Shown: in pieces, positions 33,965-43,612 of the stretch
How the letters are laid out: every line of letters starts with the position of its first letter
Position numbering within the stretch: position 1 is the stretch's first letter
Source of the DNA: JABFSM01 sp052389555
GTDB taxonomy: Bacteria; Gemmatimonadota; Gemmatimonadetes; Gemmatimonadales; GWC2-71-9
NCBI GenBank assembly: GCA_052389555.1
Contig: JBQTHV010000070.1
Coordinates: 1 to 63,863, forward strand
DNA length: 63,863 nucleotides
Direction: 5' to 3'
Made by a program: the position numbers and the translations under genes
Notes under the pieces: model-generated
What the model saw: the letters and a program-made list of their open reading frames with translations, nothing else
Told to the model about the DNA's origin: nothing
The model's database searches: none

Positions 33965-35284
33965 CTAAGCCGAGTCCCGCATCGAAGTGGGAACCGGAGC
34001 CGCCGCTGCCGCCCCCAGAGCAGCCGGCGCTTTTCCCACCCAGCCGAGACCGAGACGGGAAACCAGAACCGCGGCGGTCAGGTAGCCCGTAGTGTTGAGC
34101 ACGGTGAGAAAGACGTCGGCAATCGCCCTGGTCGTGCCGAGCAGAATGACGTACTCGGGCGGGATCCCCGCGACCACAAAGGCGGGGATCTGGCGACCGC
34201 TCGGGATGACCGAGGGAGTACCCGAGGTCGCCGGACTCAACAGCAGGATCGTGACGGCAAATGCCACAATCTGCGACGGCCCCAGGGGGATCCCGAGGAC
34301 GTACGCCAGAAACAGGAGCTTGACCGGGTAGTTCACCATCGGCGACAGCTTGAGCATCGCTCCTCCCAGGGGGATCACCAGGGCAGAGACTGCCTGGGGG
34401 ATGCCGAGTCGAGTTTCCGAATCCCGAATCAACACCGGAACCGTAGCGAGCGACGAGCGAGTAGCGGCGGCAGTGACCTGCGCCGGGAATAGCGCCCCGG
34501 CAAAGCGGCCCAGTGACACGCGACCGATCAACACCGCGAGCGGGTAAAGCGCCGCAATGCAGACCAGCAGCACAGTCACCTCCATACCGATGTGGGCCAG
34601 CAGGAATTGCCCGACTCGGAGCCCTGAGCGCACCGCGAAGCGAAAACCCAAGGCCAGCAACAGAATCGGCGCGAGCCGAAGGAGCCAGCCGATCAGAATA
34701 AAGAGCGCGTCCCGCACGGCCTGAGAGCCGGTTTCGAGCGCCTTGCTGGATGCTGCCCCCAGCCGCCGGGCCGCCAACGCAAACGCGAGCGTAAACAGCA
34801 TCAGTCCGAGTATGGCCTCCGGCCTTCCAGCGGCAGCGATGAGGTTCGGAGGAACCAGGTCATCGAGCCACGCCGGGGAGTCAGCAGCGCCGGCCGGGGG
34901 CAGGGGCCCCGGGATTCCATCGCCGGGGAGAACATCCGAGAGAGGCAGCCGGCTGATCAGAGGCAGGGCAAGGAGACCCCCAGTGGCGGCAACCGCACAG
35001 ACGGCGGCGAAGGCCAGGAGTCCGACGAAGACGGCGGGAATCACCCACCCTAGCTTCGTTGCCTGGGTCTTGCCGAGGGCCGAGGCGGAGATCGCCAGGA
35101 AGAGGTGCGCCACAATCAGCGGTGTAACGATGAGCCGCAGCGCATTGGTCCAGCCGCGAATCGTCACGTCCGTCACTCCCAGCCACCAGCCGACTGCCTC
35201 GGGATACCAACGCGGCAGAACGATTCCCACGGCAACCCCGAGGACGAGGCCGACGAGGCACTGGGCCGTGAGGGACTGCTTCAC
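33965..35284 (-). CDS. DAACS (SDF) family symporter, copy 1
   Basis: A 439-residue dicarboxylate/amino-acid:cation symporter homolog. It has eight or so helices and two re-entrant regions. The first hairpin motif AAATRSSLATVPVL stands where GltP has SSSAATLP. The later DVFLTVLNTTGYLTAAVL corresponds to the NVTGD helix, with TTGY replacing VTGD, so a key Asp is absent. Substrate selectivity therefore may differ from glutamate/aspartate. It pairs with ATP-grasp copy 1. Confidence 0.82.
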   Translation of the reverse strand: MKQSLTAQCLVGLVLGVAVGIVLPRWYPEAVGWWLGVTDVTIRGWTNALRLIVTPLIVAHLFLAISASALGKTQATKLGWVIPAVFVGLLAFAAVCAVAATGGLLALPLISRLPLSDVLPGDGIPGPLPPAGAADSPAWLDDLVPPNLIAAAGRPEAILGLMLFTLAFALAARRLGAASSKALETGSQAVRDALFILIGWLLRLAPILLLALGFRFAVRSGLRVGQFLLAHIGMEVTVLLVCIAALYPLAVLIGRVSLGRFAGALFPAQVTAAATRSSLATVPVLIRDSETRLGIPQAVSALVIPLGGAMLKLSPMVNYPVKLLFLAYVLGIPLGPSQIVAFAVTILLLSPATSGTPSVIPSGRQIPAFVVAGIPPEYVILLGTTRAIADVFLTVLNTTGYLTAAVLVSRLGLGWVGKAPAALGAAAAAPVPTSMRDSA

Positions 35285-35401
35285 GAGAACCCCCTATGAC
35301 CGCGGGCTGGACCTGCCTCGGCAAACGAGGGTGAATCCTCAACAATTGTACCACCGGGATCCCCCTCCGGCCGTCCTGGCCTTCGGGCGTGCTCACGGGG
35401 G

Positions 35402-36484
35402 CTATCTGCGGGTTAGGATCCTCGGCAGGACCGCGCGGAGCGGGGCTCCCAATCCGGAATCGTAGATCTTGCTCAGCAGACCGAGGGCGCGGGCCCGGCG
35501 CCGCTTGTTTCGAACCGCACGGGCAATCTGCGACCGGAGCGCCGGCGGGAAGGTCACGGTAACCGCCTCGCCGGGTGGGCCACCGTTGAGCCCCACGAAC
35601 GCCGCGCGCAACTGGGCAGCCGCCAGCTGCCGGGCGCGCTCCCACACCTCGGCAACCTCCGGGTCCATCTGGCGGCGGGGCTTTCCCGGCTGCCGGCCGA
35701 TGGTGGGGTTGAGATTGATTTCCCAGAGCTGGGGGGCGCCATTCAGCACGGCGTAATCCGCCCGCCCATACTCGACCCCGGCGAGAGCAAAGACCGTTCG
35801 GAGCCAGCGCTCGTGGGGATTCTTTTCCACGAAGGCCAGCTCCTCCCGCGCCGAATCGAGAGTTCGTTCCGCGGTGTCGGCTTTTACCAACCAATCCCGC
35901 CCGGCCAGCACATGGGCGGGAACGATCGCATCACCCACCCGCATTGCCGAATACTTCCGGAACACTCCGCTCCGGTCACTGGTATCGCAGAATTCCACGA
36001 TCAAGAGGTCGTCGAGGCGATGCCCCCTAACCCGCAACGCCCGAAGCCCCCGCCGCAGTTGGGTGGAGCTGCACAGCAGGCCCGTGAGACTGCCGGTGTG
36101 TTCGGAGAGGCCCCGGACAAAGACGGGGAACCGCGAGACCTCGCGGGGGGCGCGCGCCGGGTAGGCCCGGAACCGGTTGAGTCCTTCGGCCGCCATGCGC
36201 TCGAGCACCGCGCCCCTGAGCAGCGAGCGCCGCGGATCGTTGAGCAACCGCGCCTGAGGCTGTTCCTGAGCGATGCGATCCCGCAGGATACCGACCGCCT
36301 CCCGCTCCGGGGCGGTGAGCTGATCGAGCGCCGAGAAGATCTGGGGCCCCCTCTCGGCCTCCAGAGTCGATGCCGCGAAATCGTAGACCCGAACCGAGAA
36401 CCGCTCGCGAAGGGACTGACCCCGCCCGGAAAGGAAGTACCCGATTCCGAACGCTCCCGCGGAATCGACCCAATAGGTGATCAC
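35402..36484 (-). CDS. ATP-grasp-like protein, copy 2
   Basis: A 360-residue paralog of the gene at 32881-33960. Shared blocks are VSRFPVFVRG, LLIVEFCDTSDRSGVFRKYS, VGDAIVPAHVLAGRDW, VEYGRADY and LWEINLNPTIG. It overlaps symporter copy 2 by 4 bp (ATGA), so the pair is translationally coupled. All the candidate ATP and metal ligands are kept in both copies, which argues against decay. The function is unknown. Confidence 0.7.
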   Translation of the reverse strand: MITYWVDSAGAFGIGYFLSGRGQSLRERFSVRVYDFAASTLEAERGPQIFSALDQLTAPEREAVGILRDRIAQEQPQARLLNDPRRSLLRGAVLERMAAEGLNRFRAYPARAPREVSRFPVFVRGLSEHTGSLTGLLCSSTQLRRGLRALRVRGHRLDDLLIVEFCDTSDRSGVFRKYSAMRVGDAIVPAHVLAGRDWLVKADTAERTLDSAREELAFVEKNPHERWLRTVFALAGVEYGRADYAVLNGAPQLWEINLNPTIGRQPGKPRRQMDPEVAEVWERARQLAAAQLRAAFVGLNGGPPGEAVTVTFPPALRSQIARAVRNKRRRARALGLLSKIYDSGLGAPLRAVLPRILTRR

Positions 36485-37806
36485 ATTCGGACGTCTCCGC
36501 CGGCCTGTCCCGACGGCGTCTGGGAAACGATGGGATTCCCCGCGGGCATGGGCTTGCGAGCCGGAGCCCGGGAAGCAGTCAGCCGGGCCACGAGCACGCT
36601 GGCCGTCAAATACCCCGTCGTGTTGAGCACCGTCAGGAAAACATCCACGATGGCGGTCGTCGCGCCGAGCAGAATCACGTACTCGGCGGGGATTCCGGCA
36701 GCGACGAAAGCCGGGAGGCTGCGGGTACCCGCGATGACCGACGGAACCCCCACGGTGGACGGGCTCAGTGCCAGGATCGTGACGGCAAACGCCACGATCT
36801 GTCCGGGCCCCAGCGGAATGTTTAGAAAGTGCGCCAGGACGAGCAACTTGACGGGAGACGATACCAGTCGGGAGAGCTTCAGCGTGGCTCCCCCGAGCGG
36901 GATGACCAGGGCGCTGATTCTCGACGGGGTGCCAAGCCGCTGTTCCGATTCACGAAGCAGCACCGGGACCGTGGCCAGAGAAGATCGCGTCGCGGCCGCG
37001 GTGACCTGCGCTGGAAACGCCGCCTGCGCGAAGCGGAGCAGGGAAACCCCTCCCCCGATCGTGGCGAGCGGATACTGAGCCGCGATACAGACGAGCAGCA
37101 CCACGATCTCGATCCCAAGGAAGATCGCCAGGAATTCGCCCAGATCGAGACCGGAGTTCGAGGCGGACCGGAAGCCCAGCGCGAAGAGCGGAATCGGCGC
37201 GACTCGGACCAGCCAGCCGATCAGGACAAACAGGGTGTCTCGAACCGCATCAAACCCCGTCTCGAGTACGCGCCGATGCTCATCCTTGAGCTGCCGGCTC
37301 GCTACCCCAAAGGCGAGGGCGAACAGCATCAGGCCGAGAATTGCCTCCGGCCTTGCCGCGGCATCGACCAGGGAGGACGGAATGACGTTGTCCACCCATG
37401 GCCTTGCGGCTGCTCCAGCCGATTGGCCCACGACTTCCGCCCTCGGCAACTCGATTCCGGTGAAGGTGCGGTTTTCGAAGATTGGCGAACCGAGTACCGC
37501 GACCGTCATCGCGATCGCGCAGAGGGCCGTGAAGACCAGGAGCCCTACGAAGACCCCAGGAATCGAGAACCCGAGCTTGGCGGCTTCGCCCTTCCCGGCA
37601 CGATGAGCGGAAATGGCCACGAAGAGCTGGGCAACCACCAGAGGGGTGACCACCAATCGAAGCGCGTTGGTCCAAAGGCGAACGGCCCCATCCGCGAAGA
37701 CGAGCCACGAGCTGGTGGTGTCGGGCGACCAGCGCGGCACCGCGATTCCGGCCGCTATGCCCAGAACGAGGCCGAGAATGCAGAGCAGGGTGAGGGACTT
37801 CTTCAC
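36481..37806 (-). CDS. DAACS (SDF) family symporter, copy 2
   Basis: A 441-residue paralog of the symporter at 33965-35284. Common blocks are WTNALRLVVTPLVVAQLF, QVTAAATRSSLATVPVLL, IPLGGATLKLS and DVFLTVLNTTGYLTASVL. It is the first gene of the four-gene run symporter 2, ATP-grasp 2, symporter 1, ATP-grasp 1. The usual NVTGD Asp is replaced as in copy 1, so the pair shares a distinct specificity. Confidence 0.82.
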   Translation of the reverse strand: MKKSLTLLCILGLVLGIAAGIAVPRWSPDTTSSWLVFADGAVRLWTNALRLVVTPLVVAQLFVAISAHRAGKGEAAKLGFSIPGVFVGLLVFTALCAIAMTVAVLGSPIFENRTFTGIELPRAEVVGQSAGAAARPWVDNVIPSSLVDAAARPEAILGLMLFALAFGVASRQLKDEHRRVLETGFDAVRDTLFVLIGWLVRVAPIPLFALGFRSASNSGLDLGEFLAIFLGIEIVVLLVCIAAQYPLATIGGGVSLLRFAQAAFPAQVTAAATRSSLATVPVLLRESEQRLGTPSRISALVIPLGGATLKLSRLVSSPVKLLVLAHFLNIPLGPGQIVAFAVTILALSPSTVGVPSVIAGTRSLPAFVAAGIPAEYVILLGATTAIVDVFLTVLNTTGYLTASVLVARLTASRAPARKPMPAGNPIVSQTPSGQAGGDVRM

Positions 37807-38014
37807 GGAATCCTTTCGCGGATCCCACTATAGCTGCGAAAGCCTTCGGAGGTGTCAAGAAGCATGCCGCCGGCCCTGCCCTTTCGCGACCCGGTTGTTC
37901 CCATCTATCTTGGATCGAGCCGGGACAATTGCTCGTGGCGATTTGCGCAGCTTGCGGCCACGTTAAAGAACCGCTAAAACGCCGCCCGGGGCCGTTTTAG
38001 CCTCGGGCTTCTTG
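37807..38014. promoter_or_regulatory. Divergent leader of symporter 2 and metH with a strong hairpin
   Basis: 208 bp. A perfect 9-bp stem GCTAAAACG/CGTTTTAGC (37973-37981 and 37993-38001) ends 13 bp before the metH ATG, where no ribosome-binding site is seen. A TATCTT at 37906-37911 is a weak -10 candidate. A SAM- or cobalamin-responsive element is possible, but no known riboswitch consensus could be fitted. Confidence 0.4.
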
Positions 38015-41000
38015 ATGCGACCAGACCACACTTCCTCCGATCCCGACCCACGCCGTGCGGCGCGACTCCAACGCCTCGAGCCCAGCCTGGCCGAGCGGAT
38101 CCTCGTGCTCGACGGGGCTATGGGTACGATGGTGCAGCGGGAGGGACTTTCCGAGCGGGACGTCCGGGGCGACCGGTTCGCCGGCTGGCCGGTGGACCTC
38201 AAAGGCAACAGCGATCTCCTCTGCCTAACCCGCCCGGAGGTGATTCGGGGGATTCACGAAGCCTATCTGGCCGCCGGCGCCGATATCATCGAGACCAACT
38301 CGTTCAATGCGACGGCCGTCTCGCTCGCCGAGTACCGGCTGGAGCCGCTGGTGCGCGAGCTCAACGTCGCGGCGGCGCGGCTGGCCCGGTCGACCGCCGA
38401 CCGGTTCGAGGCCCGCGACCCGGCCCGGCCCCGCTACGTGGCCGGCGTGTTAGGCCCGACCAGCCGGACTGCATCGATCTCGCCCGACGTGAATGACCCC
38501 GCCTTCCGGAACGTGAGCTTCGACGATCTCGCGGCCACCTACGCCGAGGCGGCCGCCGGACTGATCGAGGGCGGCGCCGACCTGCTGCTGGTCGAGACGA
38601 TCTTCGACACCCTGAACGCCAAGGCGGCGCTCTTCGCCCTCGAGACGGTGTTCGACCGGCTCGGCTTCCGGCTGCCGGTGATGATCTCGGGCACCATCAC
38701 CGACCGGAGCGGCCGCACCCTGTCCGGACAAACCCCGGAAGCGTTCTGGCACTCCGTGATGCCCGCGTGCCCGCTCTCGGTGGGTCTGAATTGCGCGTTA
38801 GGCGCCGAGGCGTTGCGGCCCCACGTGCAGGAGTTGTCCCGGGTCGCCCCGGTGTATCTGAGCGTGCATCCGAACGCCGGCCTTCCCAACGAATTCGGCG
38901 GCTACGACGAGACGCCGGAATCGATGGCCGCCGTGCTGGACGAGTTCGCCCGGCACGGCTTCATCAACCTCGTGGGCGGCTGCTGCGGCACGACCCCGGA
39001 GCACATCCGGGCCATCGCGGCCGCGGTCGCCGGCCAGGCGCCCCGGCAGCGTCCTAACCCGCCCAGCCGGCTCCGCCTCTCCGGGCTCGAACCGCTCACC
39101 ATCGGGCCCGATACCCTGTTCGTAAACATCGGCGAGCGCACCAACGTGACCGGCTCCCGCCGGTTCGCGAAGCTTATTGCCGAGGGTCGCTACGCCGACG
39201 GCCTGGAGGTAGCTCGCCAGCAGGTCGAGAACGGCGCCCAGATGCTCGACGTGAACCTGGACGAGGGCATGCTGGACTCGGAGCAGGCGATGACCAGATT
39301 CCTGCGCCTGATCGCCTCGGAACCGGCGATCAGCAAGGTCCCCATCGTCATCGATTCCTCCAAGTGGTCCGTGCTCGAGGCCGGGCTCAAGTGCGTCCAG
39401 GGCAAGTCGGTGGTCAACTCGATTTCCCTCAAGGAGGGGGAAGCGGAATTCCTCCGGCAGGCGAGGCTGGTACGACGGTACGGCGCGGCGGTCATCGTAA
39501 TGGCGTTCGACGAGCAGGGCCAGGCCGATACCGCCGACCGCAAGGTCGAGATCGGCCGGCGCGCCTACCGGCTGCTCACCCAGCAGGCCGGCTTCCCGCC
39601 GGAGGACATCATCCTCGATCCCAACATCTTCGCCATCGCGACCGGGATCGAGGCCCATGACCGCTACGCGGTGGAATACCTCGAGGCCACTCGCCGGATC
39701 AAGACGGACCTCCCCGGCGTGCACGTGAGCGGCGGGGTCAGCAACCTCTCCTTCTCATTCCGCGGGAACGAGCCGATCCGGGAAGCCATGCACGCGGCGT
39801 TTCTCTATCACGCCGTGAAAGCCGGCATGGACATGGGGATCGTGAATGCCGGCGCGCTCCCGCTCTACGACGACATCCCCAGGGATCTCCTCGAGCGGGT
39901 CGAGGACGTGGTGCTCAACCGCCGGCCCGACGCTACCGAGCGGCTGCTGGCCATCGCGGACACGGTGAAGGGCCGCGCCACGAAGAAGGAAGAGGATCTC
40001 GCCTGGCGGAACGCGCCGGTGCGGGAGCGCCTGATCCACGCACTGGTCGAGGGGATCGACGCCTTCGTCGTGGAGGACACCGAGGTTGCGCGGAACGAGC
40101 TGGGCCGGCCGCTCGCGGTCATCGAGGGCCCCCTCATGGACGGCATGAACGTGGTGGGCGACCGGTTCGGCAGCGGGCGGATGTTTCTGCCCCAGGTGGT
40201 GAAGAGCGCGCGGGTTATGAAAAAGGCGGTGGCCTACCTGGTGCCGTTCCTCGAAGCGGAACGGGCCGGCGGGTTGCCTCAGGCCAAGGGCAAGGTGGTG
40301 ATGGCGACCGTCAAGGGCGACGTACACGACATCGGGAAGAACATCGTCGGAGTGGTGCTCCAGTGTAACAACTACCAGGTGATCGACCTTGGCGTGATGG
40401 TCCCCTGCGCGAGGATCCTGGACACCGCGCGGCGGGAAGGGGCCGACCTAGTGGGACTCTCCGGCCTGATCACCCCCTCGCTGGAGGAGATGTGCTTCGT
40501 GGCGGAGGAGATGGAGCGAGAGCGATTCGCGCTGCCCCTGCTCATCGGCGGGGCGACGACCTCAAAGGCGCACACCGCCGTGAAGATCGCGCCGCGCTAC
40601 TCGGGTCCCGTGGTGCACGTTCTCGACGCGTCGCGGGCGGTGGGCGTTGCCGCGAGCCTCTTGAGCGATACCCAGCGCGCCGTCTTCACCCAGGGCGTCG
40701 CCACCGAGTACGAAGGGATTCGCCGCGCCCGGGCCGAGCGACCCGTGGCCGAGCGGCTCGGCACGCTGGCCGAGGCGCGAGCGGCGCGGCTGGTGCTGGC
40801 CGACGGAGCGCTGCCCCCCCGTCCCAGCTTCCTGGGAGCCCACCGCTTCGATCCTTATCCGCTTGCCGAGCTGGTCGAGCGGATCGACTGGACTCCGTTC
40901 TTTCAAACCTGGGAGCTCCGGGGCCACTTCCCCGCCATTCTCACCGATCCGACCACCCGCGAAGCAGCCACTGCGCTGTTTCGCGATGCGGAGGTCCTGC

Positions 41001-41737
41001 TCGACCGAATCCTCCGCGAGGAGCTGCTCACTGCCAGGGGGGTCGTGGGGTTCTGGCCCGCCAACGCGGTCAGCGACGACATCGAGCTCTACACCGATGA
41101 AAGCCGGACCCACCGCCTCGCCACAATCCATACCCTGCGTCAGCAGCTGGCCCGCGCTTCCGGAACCCGGGTTAACCTTGCCCTCGCCGATTTCGTGACG
41201 GCTCGGGAGGCGGGATATCCCGACTTCGTAGGGGGGTTCGCGGTCACCGCGGGGCACGGACTCGAGGCCCTGATCGCCGAGTTCGAGCAGGCCCATGACG
41301 ACTATTCCGCCATTCTCGCCCGGGCCCTGGCCGACCGGTTGGCGGAAGCCTTCGCCGAGCGGCTGCACGAGCGGGTCCGCCGCGAACTTTGGGGTTACGC
41401 CCCAGGGGAGTCCCTCGACAACACGGCGCTGATCCGGGAAGAGTATCAGGGGATCCGGCCCGCGCCGGGATACCCCGCTTGCCCGGATCACACCGAGAAG
41501 CGCACCCTGTTCGAGCTGCTCGACGCGACCGAGGCCGCCGGCATCCGGCTCACCGAGAGCTACGCGATGCTGCCCGCTGCGGCGGTGAGCGGCTGGTACT
41601 TCTGGCGGCCCGAAGCCCGTTATTTCGGCGTCGGGAAGATCGGACGCGACCAGGTCGAGGACTACGCCCGGCGCAAAGGGATGAGCGTGGCCGAAGTCGA
41701 ACGCTGGCTGGCTCCCAGCCTGGGCTACGACCGATGA
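38015..41737 (+). CDS. metH: Cobalamin-dependent methionine synthase
   Basis: A 1240-residue, four-module enzyme making methionine from homocysteine and methyl-THF. Modules are homocysteine binding (LDGAMGTMVQREG at the start, GGCCGTTPEHIRAIA near residue 325), folate binding (NIGERTNVTGSRRF), cobalamin binding with the DxHxxG ligand (GDVHDIGKNIVG near residue 770), and the reactivation domain (ARYFGVGKIGRDQVEDYA near the end). Full length. The ATG at 38015 is taken; a TTG just before it is possible. It overlaps the next gene as ATGA. Confidence 0.95.
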   Translation: MRPDHTSSDPDPRRAARLQRLEPSLAERILVLDGAMGTMVQREGLSERDVRGDRFAGWPVDLKGNSDLLCLTRPEVIRGIHEAYLAAGADIIETNSFNATAVSLAEYRLEPLVRELNVAAARLARSTADRFEARDPARPRYVAGVLGPTSRTASISPDVNDPAFRNVSFDDLAATYAEAAAGLIEGGADLLLVETIFDTLNAKAALFALETVFDRLGFRLPVMISGTITDRSGRTLSGQTPEAFWHSVMPACPLSVGLNCALGAEALRPHVQELSRVAPVYLSVHPNAGLPNEFGGYDETPESMAAVLDEFARHGFINLVGGCCGTTPEHIRAIAAAVAGQAPRQRPNPPSRLRLSGLEPLTIGPDTLFVNIGERTNVTGSRRFAKLIAEGRYADGLEVARQQVENGAQMLDVNLDEGMLDSEQAMTRFLRLIASEPAISKVPIVIDSSKWSVLEAGLKCVQGKSVVNSISLKEGEAEFLRQARLVRRYGAAVIVMAFDEQGQADTADRKVEIGRRAYRLLTQQAGFPPEDIILDPNIFAIATGIEAHDRYAVEYLEATRRIKTDLPGVHVSGGVSNLSFSFRGNEPIREAMHAAFLYHAVKAGMDMGIVNAGALPLYDDIPRDLLERVEDVVLNRRPDATERLLAIADTVKGRATKKEEDLAWRNAPVRERLIHALVEGIDAFVVEDTEVARNELGRPLAVIEGPLMDGMNVVGDRFGSGRMFLPQVVKSARVMKKAVAYLVPFLEAERAGGLPQAKGKVVMATVKGDVHDIGKNIVGVVLQCNNYQVIDLGVMVPCARILDTARREGADLVGLSGLITPSLEEMCFVAEEMERERFALPLLIGGATTSKAHTAVKIAPRYSGPVVHVLDASRAVGVAASLLSDTQRAVFTQGVATEYEGIRRARAERPVAERLGTLAEARAARLVLADGALPPRPSFLGAHRFDPYPLAELVERIDWTPFFQTWELRGHFPAILTDPTTREAATALFRDAEVLLDRILREELLTARGVVGFWPANAVSDDIELYTDESRTHRLATIHTLRQQLARASGTRVNLALADFVTAREAGYPDFVGGFAVTAGHGLEALIAEFEQAHDDYSAILARALADRLAEAFAERLHERVRRELWGYAPGESLDNTALIREEYQGIRPAPGYPACPDHTEKRTLFELLDATEAAGIRLTESYAMLPAAAVSGWYFWRPEARYFGVGKIGRDQVEDYARRKGMSVAEVERWLAPSLGYDR

Positions 41738-43566
41738 CGCTCCGGGAGCTCATCGCCGACGGCCGCACCCACGTCTTCGACGGCGCCATGGGGACCATGC
41801 TCTACAGCCGGGGGGTGTTCCTCAACGTCTGCTACGACGAGCTCAACCTCCGGCAACCCGAGCTGGTCAAAGACATCCACCGGGAATATGTCAAGGCCGG
41901 CGCCGAGCTGATCGAGACCAACACCTTCGGCGCTAACCCGCGCAAGCTGGCCCAGCACGGGCTGGCCTCGGAAACCGAGCGCATCAATCGCGCCGCCGCC
42001 GAGCTCGCCCGCGCGGCCGCCGGAGATCACGCCGCGGTGGTCGGAGCGATCGGCCCGCTCGGCATCCGGATCGAGCCGTTCGGAGAGACCTCTCGGGAGG
42101 AGGCGCAGGCGGACTTCACCCGCCAGGCGCAAGGACTGCTCGAGGGCGGCGTCTCCGGATTCATCCTGGAGACCTTCAGCGATGTCGAGGAGCTGCGGGC
42201 TGCCTTCGCCGCGGTGCGCGGACTATCCGACCTCCCCATCATCGCCCAGATGACGGTGGGCACCGACGGCCGGACCCACTACGGCACCGCCCCGGAAGTG
42301 TTCGGCCCCCTGCTCGAGTCCATGGGCGCCGACGTGATCGGGGTGAACTGCTCGGTCGGGCCGCACGGGGTGCTCGAAGCAGTGGAGCAGCTCGCTGCCC
42401 ACCTAACCCGCCCGATCTCGGCTCAGCCTAACGCGGGACTGCCCCGGGACGTGGGCGACCGCAAGATCTACATGGCCTCGCCCGAGTACGTCGGCGAGTA
42501 CGCCCGTCGAATCGTCGAGGCGGGGGCGCGGTTCGTGGGCGGCTGCTGCGGCACCACGCCCGCGCACATCCGGGAGATCGCGAGTTTCGTCCGCTCGGTG
42601 ACTCCGAGGCATGCCGCGATCGCTCCCCTCCTCGAGGCCGCGGCCGCCGGAATGGAGCCCCTTCCCCTCGCCGAGCGATCCCGCTACGGCGCCAAGCTCG
42701 CGCGCGGCGAGTTCATCACGACGGTGGAGATCGTTCCGCCCAAGGGCGCCGATCCCACCCCGATGTTCGATCAGTGCCGCGCCCTCAAGGCCGCCGGGGT
42801 CGATGCGGTGAATGTTCCGGATGGGCCGCGAGCCCAGAGCCGCATGGGGGCTTTGCTCTCCGGGCTCCTGATCGAGCGCGAGGTAGGGATCGAGACGGTG
42901 GTGCACTACGCCTGCCGGGACCGCAACCTGCTGGGGATGCTGTCCGACTTGCTGGGCGCGGCGGCCGGCGGCTTGCGGAACCTTCTGCTGGTCACCGGGG
43001 ATCCGCCCAAGATGGGGCCGTACCCCGAGGCCACCGCGGTGTTCGATATCGACGCGATCGGGCTGACCAACCTGGTGGCGCGCCTCAACCGCGGCCTCGA
43101 CCCCGGCAACAATCCGATCGGCGCCCCCACCCGGTTCGCCATCGGCGTCGGGGTCAATCCGGCCGCGAACGATCTCGAGCACGAGCTGCGGCGCTTCCAC
43201 TGGAAGGTCGATGCCGGCGCGGAGTTCGCAATCACCCAGCCGGTGTTCGATCTCGATCAGCTCGACCGATTCCTCAAACAGGTGGAGTCGTACCGGATTC
43301 CCATCATCGGGGGGATCTGGCCCCTGGTCTCGCTGCGAAACGCCGAGTTCCTCGCCAACGAAGTGCCGGGGGTCAGCGTACCTCGCGAGGTGTTGGACCG
43401 GATGCGGCGGGCCAGCGAGCGGGGCAAGGAGGCGGCCCTGGCCGAAGGCGTGGCCATCGCGCGGGAGATGCTGGCCGCAGTGCGCGACCGGCTTCACGGG
43501 GCCCAGGTATCCGCCCCGCTCGGCCGCGTGCCGGTCGCACTCGAGGTATTAGCAACGGGTCGCTGA
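41734..43566 (+). CDS. Bifunctional homocysteine S-methyltransferase/methylene-THF reductase
   Basis: A 610-residue fusion. Residues 1-290 are a homocysteine methyltransferase domain (FDGAMGTMLYSRGV, IETNTFGANPRKL, and zinc cysteines in VGVNCSVG-like and GGCCGTTPAHI). Residues 320-610 are a MetF-like TIM barrel (EFITTVEIVPPKG, NLLLVTGDPPKMG, EFAITQPVFDLDQL). The architecture is that of YitJ-like proteins. It is translationally coupled to metH, so methyl-THF made here can feed MetH. Why two homocysteine-binding domains are kept side by side is unclear. Confidence 0.92.
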   Translation: MTLRELIADGRTHVFDGAMGTMLYSRGVFLNVCYDELNLRQPELVKDIHREYVKAGAELIETNTFGANPRKLAQHGLASETERINRAAAELARAAAGDHAAVVGAIGPLGIRIEPFGETSREEAQADFTRQAQGLLEGGVSGFILETFSDVEELRAAFAAVRGLSDLPIIAQMTVGTDGRTHYGTAPEVFGPLLESMGADVIGVNCSVGPHGVLEAVEQLAAHLTRPISAQPNAGLPRDVGDRKIYMASPEYVGEYARRIVEAGARFVGGCCGTTPAHIREIASFVRSVTPRHAAIAPLLEAAAAGMEPLPLAERSRYGAKLARGEFITTVEIVPPKGADPTPMFDQCRALKAAGVDAVNVPDGPRAQSRMGALLSGLLIEREVGIETVVHYACRDRNLLGMLSDLLGAAAGGLRNLLLVTGDPPKMGPYPEATAVFDIDAIGLTNLVARLNRGLDPGNNPIGAPTRFAIGVGVNPAANDLEHELRRFHWKVDAGAEFAITQPVFDLDQLDRFLKQVESYRIPIIGGIWPLVSLRNAEFLANEVPGVSVPREVLDRMRRASERGKEAALAEGVAIAREMLAAVRDRLHGAQVSAPLGRVPVALEVLATGR

Positions 43567-43612
43567 GCAGTCGAGCCCCGATTGCCGACCAAATGAGCGT
43601 CTTCACGGCGCC

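Noticed and set aside
33007..34092. 361-codon plus-strand frame
   Set aside because: Antisense to ATP-grasp copy 1, which has clear family blocks.
37807..38014. Named SAM-II, SAH or cobalamin riboswitch before metH
   Set aside because: Only GCTAAAA-like words match; the conserved cores could not be laid over the sequence.
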